The notes below the pieces were generated by a model. The model was not told the origin of the DNA. It searched no databases and was given only the letters and a program-made list of their open reading frames with translations. A stretch of DNA of 64,000 bases, taken from NCBI GenBank assembly GCA_964247055.1, contig OZ176052.1:4960001-5024000 (forward strand). Reading direction: 5' to 3'. The first letter of the stretch is position 1; each line of letters starts with the position of its first letter. This DNA is from Paragordius varius. Lineage: Eukaryota; Nematomorpha. A program made the position numbers and the translations under genes. This document shows, one piece after another, positions 13,601 to 26,350 of the stretch.

Positions 13601-14952
13601 ATTAAAAACGGGCTATAAAACTTACAAAACATTTTATAAAAATAATTGTATTCTAGTAAAATTAATTAACTTAAACTATATCCAAAATTTTTGATACAGT
13701 ATTTTTTAGGTTGGTTAGTTAAAAACAAAAGAAATATTGATAAAATATAATAAGAAATTTAAAAATGTTATATTACAACAATATTACCTATTTATGTAGA
13801 AGGTAGCAATCTCGGCATTATGGCGATCAGCTCCTTGAAAGCCATCAAAAGTTTCATTTCTTTCATACCTAAAATTATATAATAATTGATAATAACGACT
13901 AAGGTAAAAAATAATTATTTTGTCTGTAAACTTGATAAACATTTATGTATATTTTGTAACACTCAAAATAGTAAATGACAATTACATATAAGATCAGATA
14001 TTGTAATATTAAAAATCTCTTAAAAAAAGCGCCTAAAAAATGCTTTATAAATTAATATGGTAAAATTGAAATATAACTAACCATAATACTACTACGGGTA
14101 AAACAAAATATTACACGATAAAACCTTTTGGCCTTCATAATCAATGAAATATTTGTCTTGTCGGTTTTGAGCATAAGTTTCAATTGCGTACCTCTATTCC
14201 AAGTAGATGCTCGGGACAGTTTCGCAAATCGCATATAATTAATCATATTTTTAAGACCATTTTCATGATTGGAATACAACTATAAAGAAAAATAAAGATG
14301 TTTAAATTAAAAAAACATCACTTTTTAAAACGATTAGACCTATCTATTATTATACTTGAGTTGATGTTAGCCATTCCGATGATATGTCGGTGTGTATAGT
14401 ATTAAGATTTTTTGGGATAGAATATAATTTATGAAACATATCATATAAATGTATATATTGGCTAAAATTTATTTTTTCAATTGATTGTCTATCATTAAAT
14501 AGTGCGAAATTATTAAAACGGTATATATGACTAATTAATATAAATTTGATGTTATCTATGGTAGAAATAGAGGATAAATTTGAATAAAATGCATCGATAT
14601 ATTTTTTGCGCTGATAACAAACGCTGAAATCTTTGTGAGAGCCAAAAAGGGAAATTTGATTGGAAAAATTTTGATTGTACAAATTAAAACTTTGATAAAT
14701 GTTAGATATTGAAGATAAATTAAGATCATCAAATTTTTTCTTTAACATTCTAGGATGGCTCCAATCACTATATTTTTTAATTGCTACATCTTGAAATAAA
14801 TGTTTAAGGATCAGACAATTAATAGTGAAAAAAATAAGGAAACTAATTATAAATAACTTTTTAAAACGATGCCTTAAATGATAAATTTTGTAGAAAATAA
14901 CATTGAGCGTTATCTTTGCCAAAGACACGGGTATCAGTACTTGCAATAACAT
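10698..14952 (-). CDS. FAM20: FAM20-family secretory-pathway kinase
   Basis: Golgi-lumen kinase. Family members phosphorylate secreted proteins (FAM20C) or the xylose of glycosaminoglycan linkers (FAM20B). Eight exons on the minus strand: 14952-14356, 14279-14125, 13868-13788, 13411-13302, 13224-13050, 12772-12508, 11830-11673, 10992-10698, all in phase, 611 aa. The chosen ATG (14952) puts a type II signal anchor (FKKLFIISFLIFFTINCLIL) near the N-terminus; the frame is open further up but without an ATG. Landmarks in order: RGTQLKLML; KAKR (family FKPKR, lysine near 248); ADRHNAEIATFY; GRFLN; cysteine-rich CFYGRCYYC; DFLVGNSDRHH with catalytic Asp about 416; LLDNGKAFG with metal-binding Asp about 451; HDELSILAPLYQCC; ALDRRL. 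The HDELSILAPL and ALDRRL blocks look FAM20C-like, while WEYEPKFC looks FAM20B-like, so substrate class is open. Motifs appear intact. Two introns carry MITEs. No intron is below 76 nt. Confidence 0.95.
11385..11617. mobile_element. hAT-type MITE (AGTGGTTCCCAA ends) in a FAM20 intron
   Basis: It lies in the FAM20 intron 10993-11672. The left end reads TAGTGGTTCCCAACTTTTTT; the right end, complemented, reads TAATGGTTTCCAAAAAGGGG. This resembles the CAGTGGTTCCCAA ends of many hAT elements. The interior is non-coding and matches the copy at 28347-28610 in inverse orientation (shared acgcccc/aaattcttgc segments). The target duplication is not clear, so exact ends are uncertain by a few bases. Confidence 0.65.
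12110..12452. mobile_element. MITE family A, copy 1 (fold-back, subterminal repeats)
   Basis: This element is in the FAM20 intron 11831-12507. Its ends are inverted: ACCATTTACAGTTCAAAT at left and complement ACCATTTACAATTTAAAT at right, with flanking TA on both sides. Inside each end the block TTCAAATTCACCCTTGAACA or its complement recurs several times, facing inwards. The centre contains a segment (tgtgtttttgaactaatata) found in inverse orientation in copy 2. It has no coding capacity and no matching autonomous partner in the window. Confidence 0.75.
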
Positions 14953-16030
14953 GCGGATTTTAGTTAAAAAAAATGCCAAATGTGTTTTTATAAAAAATAA
15001 ACAAAATGATATAATTGAAATAATATGGCTCTTTTCATAGCGTAACGTGTGACATAAATTTTGCCTTTGTTTGAGTTCACGATATATAATATGATATTTA
15101 ATCGTGAGGTTCAAATTACTAAAATATATTTGTATATTTAATTTTGGAGGTTGTGTTGAGGTAACCAATTAAAATTATAAGTATTTATTAAAAAATTTTA
15201 TGTTTTCATACGTCTATAAGCAATAAAAATTATAATTATAATCAAAAAATTACACTAAAATTATAGATTAAAAACTGTTACTTTGCAAAATTCTAAAGGT
15301 ATTATTCCAATTTTTGTTATCAGGTTCAGTGAAGTATTTAGGTAAAATTTGCTTCACATTTAATTATATTCCACATTTTGTTAAGCATTTTTCAAAATAC
15401 GAGATTTTTAAGACATAGATCGGTTTTTCTGGGTCCATAACACAAGTGGCTCGGGTTTTATATCCAACTCAAAAATTTAAAGGGCGGTTTTATACATGGG
15501 CATTAACTGTTATTTTATTTTTAAAAAATATTAAAAAAAGTTAGGGAAATAACTAATTTATAACCAATTTTAACTAATTTATTTAAAAATTTGAGAGTTT
15601 AGATAAGAGATATTGATTTAACTCACTTCTTTTAAGTAAAATATATTTTTAATAATTTTTATTTATTTTTTATTTACCAAATGCGCGGGCCGATAATATT
15701 TTGGGAGGCCTCATGCGCCTTGCGGAACGCGTGTCGGACGGTTAAGACTACTAAAATGGATATATAAAGAAAACCATGGAATTCAGAAAGACTCCTAAAA
15801 TATTGTCAATTTTTAGCAATATTTGTGTATGCTATGCCAAATACTCTTTTTTATTAAGGTGACGACTCAAATGTATGAAATCCATAAAGCTTATGCACTT
15901 GCCTTATTGGCCCCAACAAAGAATTATGTTTTTTTATTCTTAATGTTAAAAATGCCTTTTTTCTCTGCTTGTAATATTATAATAACTTTAATTGAAAAAC
16001 AGACATTCAACATTTTATATTAGGTTAAGC
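14953..16030. promoter_or_regulatory. Divergent 5' region between FAM20 and HEATR1
   Basis: The two start codons face away from each other across about 1.08 kb, so both promoters must lie here. The 216 nt just upstream of the FAM20 ATG are open in frame but lack an ATG and are best read as 5' UTR or promoter. A splice-acceptor-like stretch (caacattttatattag, 16008-16023) ends seven bases before the HEATR1 ATG, suggesting a 5' UTR intron or trans-splicing. No clear TATA box stands out in such AT-rich DNA. Confidence 0.45.
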
Positions 16031-17326
16031 ATGACTTCACTCTCGTATCAACTACAAAAATTGCGACAGCCCCTAAATACTATTTTTAAGCCCGATGATA
16101 GGCAGAAGCCATCTATATTATTTGACAAGAAAGAGGCTGCCAGCTTAGATCGTGACATATTTTTTTCATTAGGTTTATACATAATTATAATTAGGTGTCA
16201 ATGGCCTTCAAGAATTGCAAGCTTTGGATGCTAGTTTTGAAGAATATGAAGATATACTTTTTTCTGAGGAAAATAAAAATTTTGAACGAATAATCGAAAC
16301 TAAGGCTGTAAACGATGAGATAAATGATGCGATTAATAAGTTTTTAATAACTCTTTCGCCTTATTTGCTAATTAAACCGTCTTTGCAAACCATTGAATGG
16401 CTACTTCACAGGTTAAATTTATTCTATATATTATAGATATCATATTCATATTTTAAATATGGATGGAATAATGCTATGTTCTCTGCCATACCATGATACA
16501 AATTATTTTGTCAAAATCATTCAAACATTTAATTTGGCTTCCAAAGCCGATCAACGAAATAAATGGTCCTGGCTTTTACAATTACAAAATAAAGGCTCGC
16601 CGCTTTCTAACTTGGATCTTTGCAAGCAAATGTGTGCAGATTCCATTTTTTTAAAATTCGTTTTATCCATGCCAGAAAAATTCATCAAAGTATATTTTGT
16701 TGTTCATTTCTTTATTGTGCATAATCTTGCTATTTTATTTTAATTATCAATTTACAAATAATTTTTTATCTCAGATTTTGTCAAATAATAATCACCGTTA
16801 AAGGCACACATAAACGGTAAATATATTCTGTCATTATTCAGATTAAAGACTTTTAATCATTTTTATTTAGTAAACCCATTTATTATTATTTTTTAAAAGT
16901 TTGATAGCTAGCCGTTTCATAAGAAAAATAATAACTTTCACTGATGTTTTTAAAAGTATGACTGTAAAACTTATTGACTTGTCAAATTATCTATATTTAC
17001 CATTTACAATTCAAATTTACTCTTAAACAATTCAAATTTACCCTCTAACGATATTCACCCTAAAAATAACGTGTTTAAGATTAAAAATTACTTTTATTTT
17101 TTATAAAATATGAAATTCTGTTTAAATTTAATATAATGCTGAAAAATAATAAACTATGTGCCAAAAATTTATTTCATATTAATGATGAGTTATATTAGCT
17201 CAAAAACGCGTAATTTATTTTTAGGGTGAATTTGAATTGTTCAAGGGTGAATTTGAATTGTTCAAGGGTGAATTTGAATTGTTTGAGGGTGAATTAATTG
17301 TTTTTGTAATTTAAAATGTAAATGGT

Positions 17327-17361
<35 letters not shown>

Positions 17362-20300
17362 CTATAAAACATAAAAAAGTTTATTAAATATATAATTTAT
17401 GAAGGTCCATGGATCAGATAACCCTAAGCTAAAAACTCTTTTCGGGTTTTATGCCTCATCAATGATAGGGTTTATTCAAATGGCTGTTCTGCAGGAAAAC
17501 TCGATTAGTGCCATGGCACCCTGTCTGGAGAAAGGTTTGAAATCACAAGATACTTTGTACATTCTTTCAACCTATGCCATTATTACCACGTTATCACAAA
17601 AAATTCAATTAACTGATGAATTTTGGCAATCAATCACTAAATTGATTTGCAAGGTAGTGAGATTTTTTTGGTTTTATTAAAATTATGAAGACAACCATAT
17701 TTTTGTATATTTTAGATTTTAAATATATCATATCGTTTTGGTTGGGTGCAAAAGGTTATTCACAATAATAATCATTTAGATTATTACAATTTTTAAAGAT
17801 CAAAAATTATTTCTTAGTTTTTTGTCTTCATAATTTTTGCGTTTATTATATGTATACAACTCTTTTATTTTAAGACGTAAATTAAATATTAATTAAAATG
17901 GAAAATTCTATAATTATGAATATATATTAATAGTCGGTTCTTTAATTTGCTTTATAAATTATACTAAATAATGGCTTATTGATGTTTTTATTATAACAGA
18001 ATTTGAATTGGAAATTGATCGATCACGCCATAAAATGCATTTTGAACATTGCTACCTTTCAAGATTCACAACAAATTTTTAATCGGGAGTAAATAATTTT
18101 CGATTTTTATATTAAATATTTTAAAGTTAATAAAAATTTATGTCAATCTGTATTTTTTATATTTTTTTGATTATTAATTTAGAAGTTTAGAAGCGTTATG
18201 GTATAATGCACCCCCCGAAAACCTAGCTTTGTTATATGACACGATTAGCGTTTGTAGTGAAAAAATTGATACATCTCCTCTTATTTGTAAACTCTTGCTT
18301 TGTAGTTTTAATCGCATGTTGGATATCGTTAAATCCTCGTATACTGATGTTATAAACAACAGCAATACAAATTCTAAATCCGATTTTAAAAGCATTTGCC
18401 AATCCATTTTAAATTTTATTTCTTCTCAACCATTGTCTATTTTTGCATGCTCTGTTCCTACAAGTGTAAAAGTTAATTTGAATCGAAAACGTAAAAAGAA
18501 AAGTAATACTGCCGTAAATGATGTATTGTCATCCAATGAAACTATGGATGTCGCAACTTTTACAATTAGGTATATTGGTTTTTTAATTTTTTTAATGAAT
18601 ATTTTTTTTTATTAAACTTTATACTTGTAAACAATACTATATTAATTGTTAATATATAGGAAACTCATAGACATCTACCTGAAAATCCACTCTAAAATTA
18701 TTCCCATTACACAAAGTAACCTTTCAAATGATGATGAATTAATTATACCATCAACAACTATTACATTAAAATTAATTTGCAAACAATTTGGTAAAATGTT
18801 AGGCACGCTTGATGCCTTATTCCCTGATACGGTGGAAAGTGTTTTAAACCATTATCTTAAACGTAAAAAGCACCATACTAACGATAAAAAACATTCTGGT
18901 CCTCTTGAAAAAATTATGACGCTCCTTACCTCGCCTAAATATAAGGTTTTTATCGATAATATCTATGTATAAAATATTGTTGCATGTCACAAGATATTAA
19001 ATTTGTTTTGTTTCCTCATTTGATTTATGGTAAAATCGTGAGAGTATTTTAATTAAAAGTATACAACTATGCATAATACAAGTTTTTAAAGTGTAAAGAA
19101 ATAAGTTTACGCATATATTTTTTAACCATGCTTATTTTTGTTTATCACTTTTAGATTATGGAGACGTCAGAAACTACTCATCCTGAAAATCCACTGAATG
19201 CGAGATTTCAAGAAGCAACGAAATTAATGTAATAGATTTTTTTATGAAATCATTGTTAATTGATTGATTAAATGTAAAATAAAACGTTTTATTATTGTAA
19301 ATTAGAAAATTACGATGAAAAGTATATGGCTAAATTTTTTTATAACCTATATATCTAAATTTTTATATATAAGAATAAAGTTTTTAACAAACTATTATAT
19401 GAAAAATTCTTATGTTGAAAATTATATGCCTATTTTTTAAACATATATTTTCATATAGCGAAAAATTAGATCTATGTCTAAAAGAGCTATTGGAGCCGAC
19501 CCTTGCAATATATAATGTTGCTAATGACATAATCCGATGTATTATGGATTTATTACCATATTTATACGCAAATGATAAAAACACCAACACTGATTATACT
19601 AACGTAGCCAATAAATTCATTCAATCAACCTTTTATCAGACGCACCCTATTATGCAAGGATTGCGTGAAAGTATAAACGTTTAAATGCTTTTTAGCTTAA
19701 TATGGCAAATATATTTCGTAAAATTGCTAATCTTTTATTTAACATTTCTAATCATTAAGGTAAATGGTCAACTCTCCTAACTACAAACCCTTCTAAAATC
19801 AATCCGACACAATGTAACTCGATCTTTACTCAAACATTTGCATCAAGTTTTATGAAATCCTTAGCAAAAAAAGAAATTTTTGAAATATTTTTACCCCAAT
19901 TTGTTGCCGATTTAAAGCATGCATGTTGTGCCATTTTTGATAACTTTTTTGCTCAAGAAAATTTTGATATGGACAAATTAACCACCATTTATAATCATAT
20001 TGAATTACTGAAACATTTATATGGATTATTAAATCAAGAATCTACTTTGCATGTTGAAAATTATGAAAATATTATTTTGACTTCATTGAACACCATTAGT
20101 CAAAGATTGTTGACCCTAATGTATAAATGGAAGTTTTGGGGTCACAAATTTAAAGTAATGATTTTACAATTTTATTTTCGTTTTCAATTTAATCCATTTT
20201 TAAATTAAATATTTACTATTAGAACATGTCTGTGGATACTCTTTACAAAAATGCATCCAGTCTGTACAATCAATTATTTGTTGAACATTTGTCGAATAAC

Positions 20301-23300
20301 AAAACTGACAATACCGAAAATCCTAAAGATGATGATAGTGATGGAAATATTGAAAAATCATCTCAACATGTTAATGAATTAGCAATACAAAAAATGTTAA
20401 TTGTTAATTTGTCCCAAATAATGGATATTATGGCTCAAAATACTTTTGATAAAAGTTTTTTTCCTTTAGAAATTATAACTTCGGGCCTTCAACATGACAC
20501 AACTCAGGATGAATTGAATCATTTAAAATGTGAACTCATTTATCAAATGTACAAGTTTTTAACGATTAAAGCAATACATGCCAATGTCAAAGGCATTAAT
20601 GAAATTGATTCGAATATCGAAGAGTTTAATTTGTTCTCTTGGATGTTTAAACATATATTTTTGGAGGTAAATTTTTTTGTGTAGATTTTTTTCTGTTGGT
20701 GTTGAAATCAATTTTTAGGACTTTTATTAAATAAGAGCGATATATCTTTTATAGTTTTATAAATTTATACATGTAATCAAACGTTTTAGATATTATTTAT
20801 GCAATACTTTTACAAATAAAATATATTTAAAATAATATTCATATATTTGGTTTTGGTTTAGAAATTAATTTTTGCGTCTTCGTCTGATATTCAACAAAAA
20901 ACATCAAGTATTCTTTCCTTTTCGCTATTCATATACACATATACTATGGATAAGAATGTGCATTCTCCGGAATCAAATAGACTTTTAATGCTTGTCACCA
21001 ATCATAACCTCTTCAAACTTTTGAATGATATTTCAAATCTTGATGGATTTGATTGGGAATTACGTATATATATGTTTTTTTTACATAATAATTAAAGAAA
21101 ATAGTCGTCGATTATTTGGAAATATATTTTTGTCAAAATTGTTAACATATTTTGAATGTTGTTGAAAATAATAAGAATTTAACCGTTTTGCTTTTGTAAC
21201 TTTCTTTTAATAGACATACGATTGCTTCTCAAAATATTTGATAAAACATTAGTATTATTTCAACTTTTACCTGTTTAAATTGTTATACATATTGCCATAG
21301 TTTTGAAATACATTTTGGTACAATTTATGTCACCCGATCATACAATACGTCTTTCTCTGCTGAAACATTTGCAAAGTTTTATTTCCTGCATCCCAAATCT
21401 CAACATTAATGAGAAAGCAGTCTTGAACGAAAGTTACAGCAGCGATAAAAGTCAGAAACGCTTAACATTTGAACAATTTACCAATTTTGCGAAATATGCT
21501 ATAGAAAACGAGGATAAAATAACGACAGAAGAAAATGGCATCTGTGAAGTAACTTATATTATTTAAATTAATCCATAAAAGTTAAGCAATTACTCCTTAA
21601 ACGAGTATAATCATGTAATAATTCAACAATACTTTAAAAGATATTTATATTTATATGCCTATTTTTTATATAAACATTTAAGGTACGATTATGTCTTATT
21701 TTGATATAGGTTGCCAAAATCTTACTAACTAATCGAGCGACTGAACATGCCCTAGCGAAAAAAGCAGCAAAACATCTATTTTTGCATCTCAAGAAAAGTT
21801 TTGCTTTATATTTTGAAAACAATCCATCCCAGTTTAACCGTAATGTTATGCTTTTGAATGCGAAACTCATGGGATTAGGTTCAAGGCTAACTAATGATCA
21901 GGTTTTTTTTACAACAAATTCAATTAATTTCTTTTTTAAATTATTCATTATTTCTCTGTTTTTAGTGGTACCTTGAATCATTTTTAATCCCTACCTGTAA
22001 TGCCGTGTGGAAAAACATAAAAACTACTGCGATTACAACAGATGATATAAGCTCTTATCCTAACTTACATGACGATAAGTGTCTTTATATGTTAACACAA
22101 TCGTTACAATGTGTAATGCGACACTTGGGTCATTCCCTAACCCATTTAAATAATGGGGACATGGGTGGCCTACTACCAGATAAAAAAATAGGAAAAACTT
22201 GTGAACTATTTGACTCTTTACTGAAAACCATAAATGAAATTATTGGCACATCTTTAACAATGTCTAATCAACCAATGCTTGAACATGATGAAAAGATGCG
22301 TAGGCGATTAATTATGATGTTTATGCAGTGCATATGTGATTCCACGGTATATTTATATTATTGAATACATTTTTTACCTAATAATACAAAGTTTTTTGTT
22401 ATGAAGTTTTAAATACGGACGAATTTGATTCATGATTATTTATTTTATTTTTTATATGTTAATTTTAATTTTTTTTTAGTTTTTATACCCATTATCAAAA
22501 TTTGCTTTGACTATTGATTCAAGCAATCAAGGATCGATTTCAAACTCAAATATCACCGCCAATATATCCTATCAAACAAAAATTACTTTTTTCATACACG
22601 TGCTAAAAATGGCTAATGTTTCATGTTCTTCTACAATAACGTCTGCACAAAATAATTATAGTGTTGGTGGTGGTGTTTTAACGCCACAATTTTTGTCGAA
22701 ACTCAAGTTGCGTAAAATTTTGATTAATTTGGTTTGGAATGAAACCAAACATTTTACATCTTTTGCTTCATTTTTCATTGGAAAAATATTTGGTTTAACC
22801 TCTGACATGGCTATTACGCTGGCTCGACGCAATTTTATGACAACTTATGATACCAGTAACATCAACAATAATGATAAAGGTTGGTTGAATTTTTTACCAT
22901 TTTTTTTGCAAAGATTATATATGACTTAAAAACTTTTTTCTATTAAAGTTAAAATACATACAATCAACCTGATTTAATGTTTTCTTCGTTATATGATGAT
23001 TTTTTTTGTTTTAGTGTAAGAGGTATTATATTAATGAGATTCGTATTAACGTCGTGAATAATGAAGGAAATAAAAATAAATTTATTAAAGACTCAAATTT
23101 TCGCCCAATGGCATCATCAGGAGTTGTTAAAAGAAAAAACTTTAAAATAAAGTACAACAAAGAAATTAATGTTTTTAGTTTTTAGATTTCATGCCGCAAT
23201 TAACCTATTTTTTCGACTCCTCATTTAAATTTTCCTTGCGAATCATCATTTAAATAAATTACAATTACTCAGTTTCAACATCATACACAATTCATCCATT

Positions 23301-26300
23301 TTTGTAAAAAGGCACAAATTGTTTAATTCAAAAATCCGTTGAGGGAGATAGATAAATTTTCTGTTGTTAGGCATTTTATAATGTATACTTAAACAAACGA
23401 AATTCGAAATTTAATCGAGATTAACTGTGATATTTATGTGTTTGAGATCATTATAATAAAATCAACGCAGATTTTTATTTCTTCTCTTGGTTTTAATTTT
23501 TTTCCACTAAGGTCCCCCAATTTATACGATATATCGAACCTCTAATTTTTTGTCTTTACCCCAATTTCTCGATACTCTATTTTTTTAGAATAATTCTTAA
23601 TTTATGCTAAAGCAGATCATTACAAAGCTTCTTTTCCAGCGTCAAAAGAGAATTTTTTTTAAAAAAAATCATTATAGTTATTTTTTGGCTATGAATATAA
23701 TTTAAATAAAAAATGCAAGTCTAGATATAGTTAACATATTCTAGCTATCTCAAAGTACAAGTTGGCAGATAAGCATTTAACTCACTCATTATAAAACCGA
23801 CTCATAAGGGTTTGAGCATAGATTGGATACAAATATAGTCAGCAGTAAACTTAAAATTATTGTACCCGGAAAATCCAGATTTTTAATTCCTTCTACTTAT
23901 GAAATAATGAACTCTTTTGAAAAGTTATAAAAAATTCTAATGCTTCCCTTGAAAATTAAAAAAAAACACTAACGACTAATTGTTCATTAATTTAATAAAA
24001 ATTATGGATAAAAAATGCCATTGCATAGCTACTTGTTTACTTTTAAAATCTTAATTAGGAATAAGGTAGTCCTATAATAAAACAGGAAAAATTGATAACA
24101 TTTTTTTAAAAAATTTGTGTGACTTATACAAATCAAGTAAATAAAAAGATAAATAAATCTACAATATCAATCGAACAATTAGGGCATTTGAAAATTAACT
24201 ATATCATTTGTTTTGGAAAATATTTTATATAACTTTTCATATATTTCTTTATTATTGTAGATTTATGGGAATCTTTTTTGTCCGTTTTAACCGATACAAT
24301 TTTAAAGACGTCAAATACCGAGACCGAAATTCAATATTTAGAATACATTCTCGAATTATTATACCAAGTTGCCTGTTCAAAAATTACAACGGCCAATTCA
24401 TTTATAAGCCTTAAAACATTATCTTTCCTTCAATCTATCATACCACCCATTTTTATTCTTTTAGATTGGTAAGAATTTTAATCATTAATTTACGGGTTAT
24501 AAAGCTTTGATAATTTAGTAATTTATTGTCAAAATTATTATCCCTAAATTTACCACATATTCATACTTGATATACTAGCATAAACGATAATTTACCCGGC
24601 GCCGACGACGAAAACTCATCAAAACCAATTATCCAAACACAAGATATGATTCTATTACAAAGACTCTGCCTTAAAATTCTACTTTCCTCGGTAGAACCAC
24701 TACTTTGCTTGAATGCTAATACACCAAGCAAGGTGATGCACGATAATTCTGACCATTGCATAAAATCTATTACGCTACTTATTCGTCATTCATTTCAAAT
24801 TGATACGTTGATTAAAATCCTCTTTTATATTTGCTGCTCTACCCCTAAATATGATACGCAAAAAATGGATATTAACAGCGGAAATTTAATAATGTGCCAA
24901 ATTAATAATTTCAATATTGATGTAACATACATCCGTCAATGCATTATACATATTTTGGCCTGGGTTGCCCCCGTATTCGGTGAAACATTGGTTCACAGCG
25001 TTTTCTCACTATTTACATTTATGGGAAAAACGGACATTCAAACGAGATTCGAGGATGAAAATGCAGTCATCAAGTATATTGACTTGGATTATTGCGTTTT
25101 TTTTTCAGAATTGAAAGCGGAATAATTTTAGTTGTTAAGGTTTTTGCCAATTAAAAAGGGTTACGTTATTTTGAAGTTTAAAAAAATGTTTTTTTTTCCT
25201 ATCTTTCTAACACCTTTAATCGTAATGATGGCGGCCTCTCTTTTATTTAATCTATGTATTTTTTTTTCAAAATTATCAGGAAAAAATGTAATGATAATAA
25301 ATTTTTTAAATTGAATGTCAACTTTTTTTGCCCATTTATTCACACTGGATCCAAATACTATCTTTGCATTTAAAAAAGAGAACCGGTAGAATCGAAACCA
25401 TTCAGAAATTATGTTTTTTGGATTTTTTTCAACAAAACTATGTATCTTGGGCTTATTATGCATTTTTGTTTTCAGGAGTAAAATTACCGATCAATTGGAA
25501 ATTGATAATGCGTACAGCTTTGAAACATTGGACAGTGTCATAGATATATTGATCCCTGCCTGCATAAATCAAGTTTTTTATAAATCAATAATTATACATA
25601 TAAGTCTTTTATATTTGTCAGTTTTAGTGTGAATCTACCTATCGATTGATAATTTTGATTACAATTATATTTCTTTTTAATTTCATATAGGCAGTTGTGT
25701 CCCAGAATTTGGCAAACATCAGTTTTGAAGACTTCACAAAAGCTTTGTTAAAGGAATCTGTAAAATATCTTTTGTGCTTTACGGATGCATTTGAACATAT
25801 ACCTTCCCACCGACGGATTCCTATATACTCAAATCTTTTAATAGTTTTGTCCGATAATATAACAGCCCAAGAAAAGTTAATTAAACGAAACCATATAGAT
25901 ATGGTGGGATCTCCTGATGAAAATACATTTGCACAAAGGGTTTATTATAATAAATATAAAACTGAATATTATTTTTAAACTGGTTGTATTCTATTTTACG
26001 ATTGCAGTATAATAAAAATACAGTGCTAGTTTTTCCTTAAATATGGATAGTATTTTGAATAAAGACTATTTTAAGCCATATTATTTTTTTACCTGTTGAT
26101 GTAAAACAAACAAAATATATTTTTATACATATCTTATAGAGTTCATTGCCAGACATGTTTTTACGATGGGCTTACCTTTTGCACTACCGACAACCTAATA
26201 ACAATAACATACTACCACAAGAAGTATATTATACTTTTTCCGATTCTTGTTTTTATAACATAAATCTATTTCAAACATTTTATATTAATATAAATCAATT

Positions 26301-26306
26301 ACAAAA

Positions 26307-26350
<44 letters not shown>

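Noticed and set aside
14953-15168. N-terminal extension of FAM20 to 15168
   Set aside because: The extension starts at TTG, has no ATG, and would bury the signal anchor about 100 residues in. The ATG at 14952 is more natural.
18174-18407. Minus-strand ORF opposite HEATR1 exon 6
   Set aside because: It is a shadow of the coding exon; the plus-strand frame is the one conserved with HEATR1.
25132-25463. ORFs on both strands in the HEATR1 intron 25074-25475
   Set aside because: A phase-2 donor at 25074 and acceptor before 25476 join SLFTFMG and NAYSFETL regions collinearly with human HEATR1, so this stretch is intronic.
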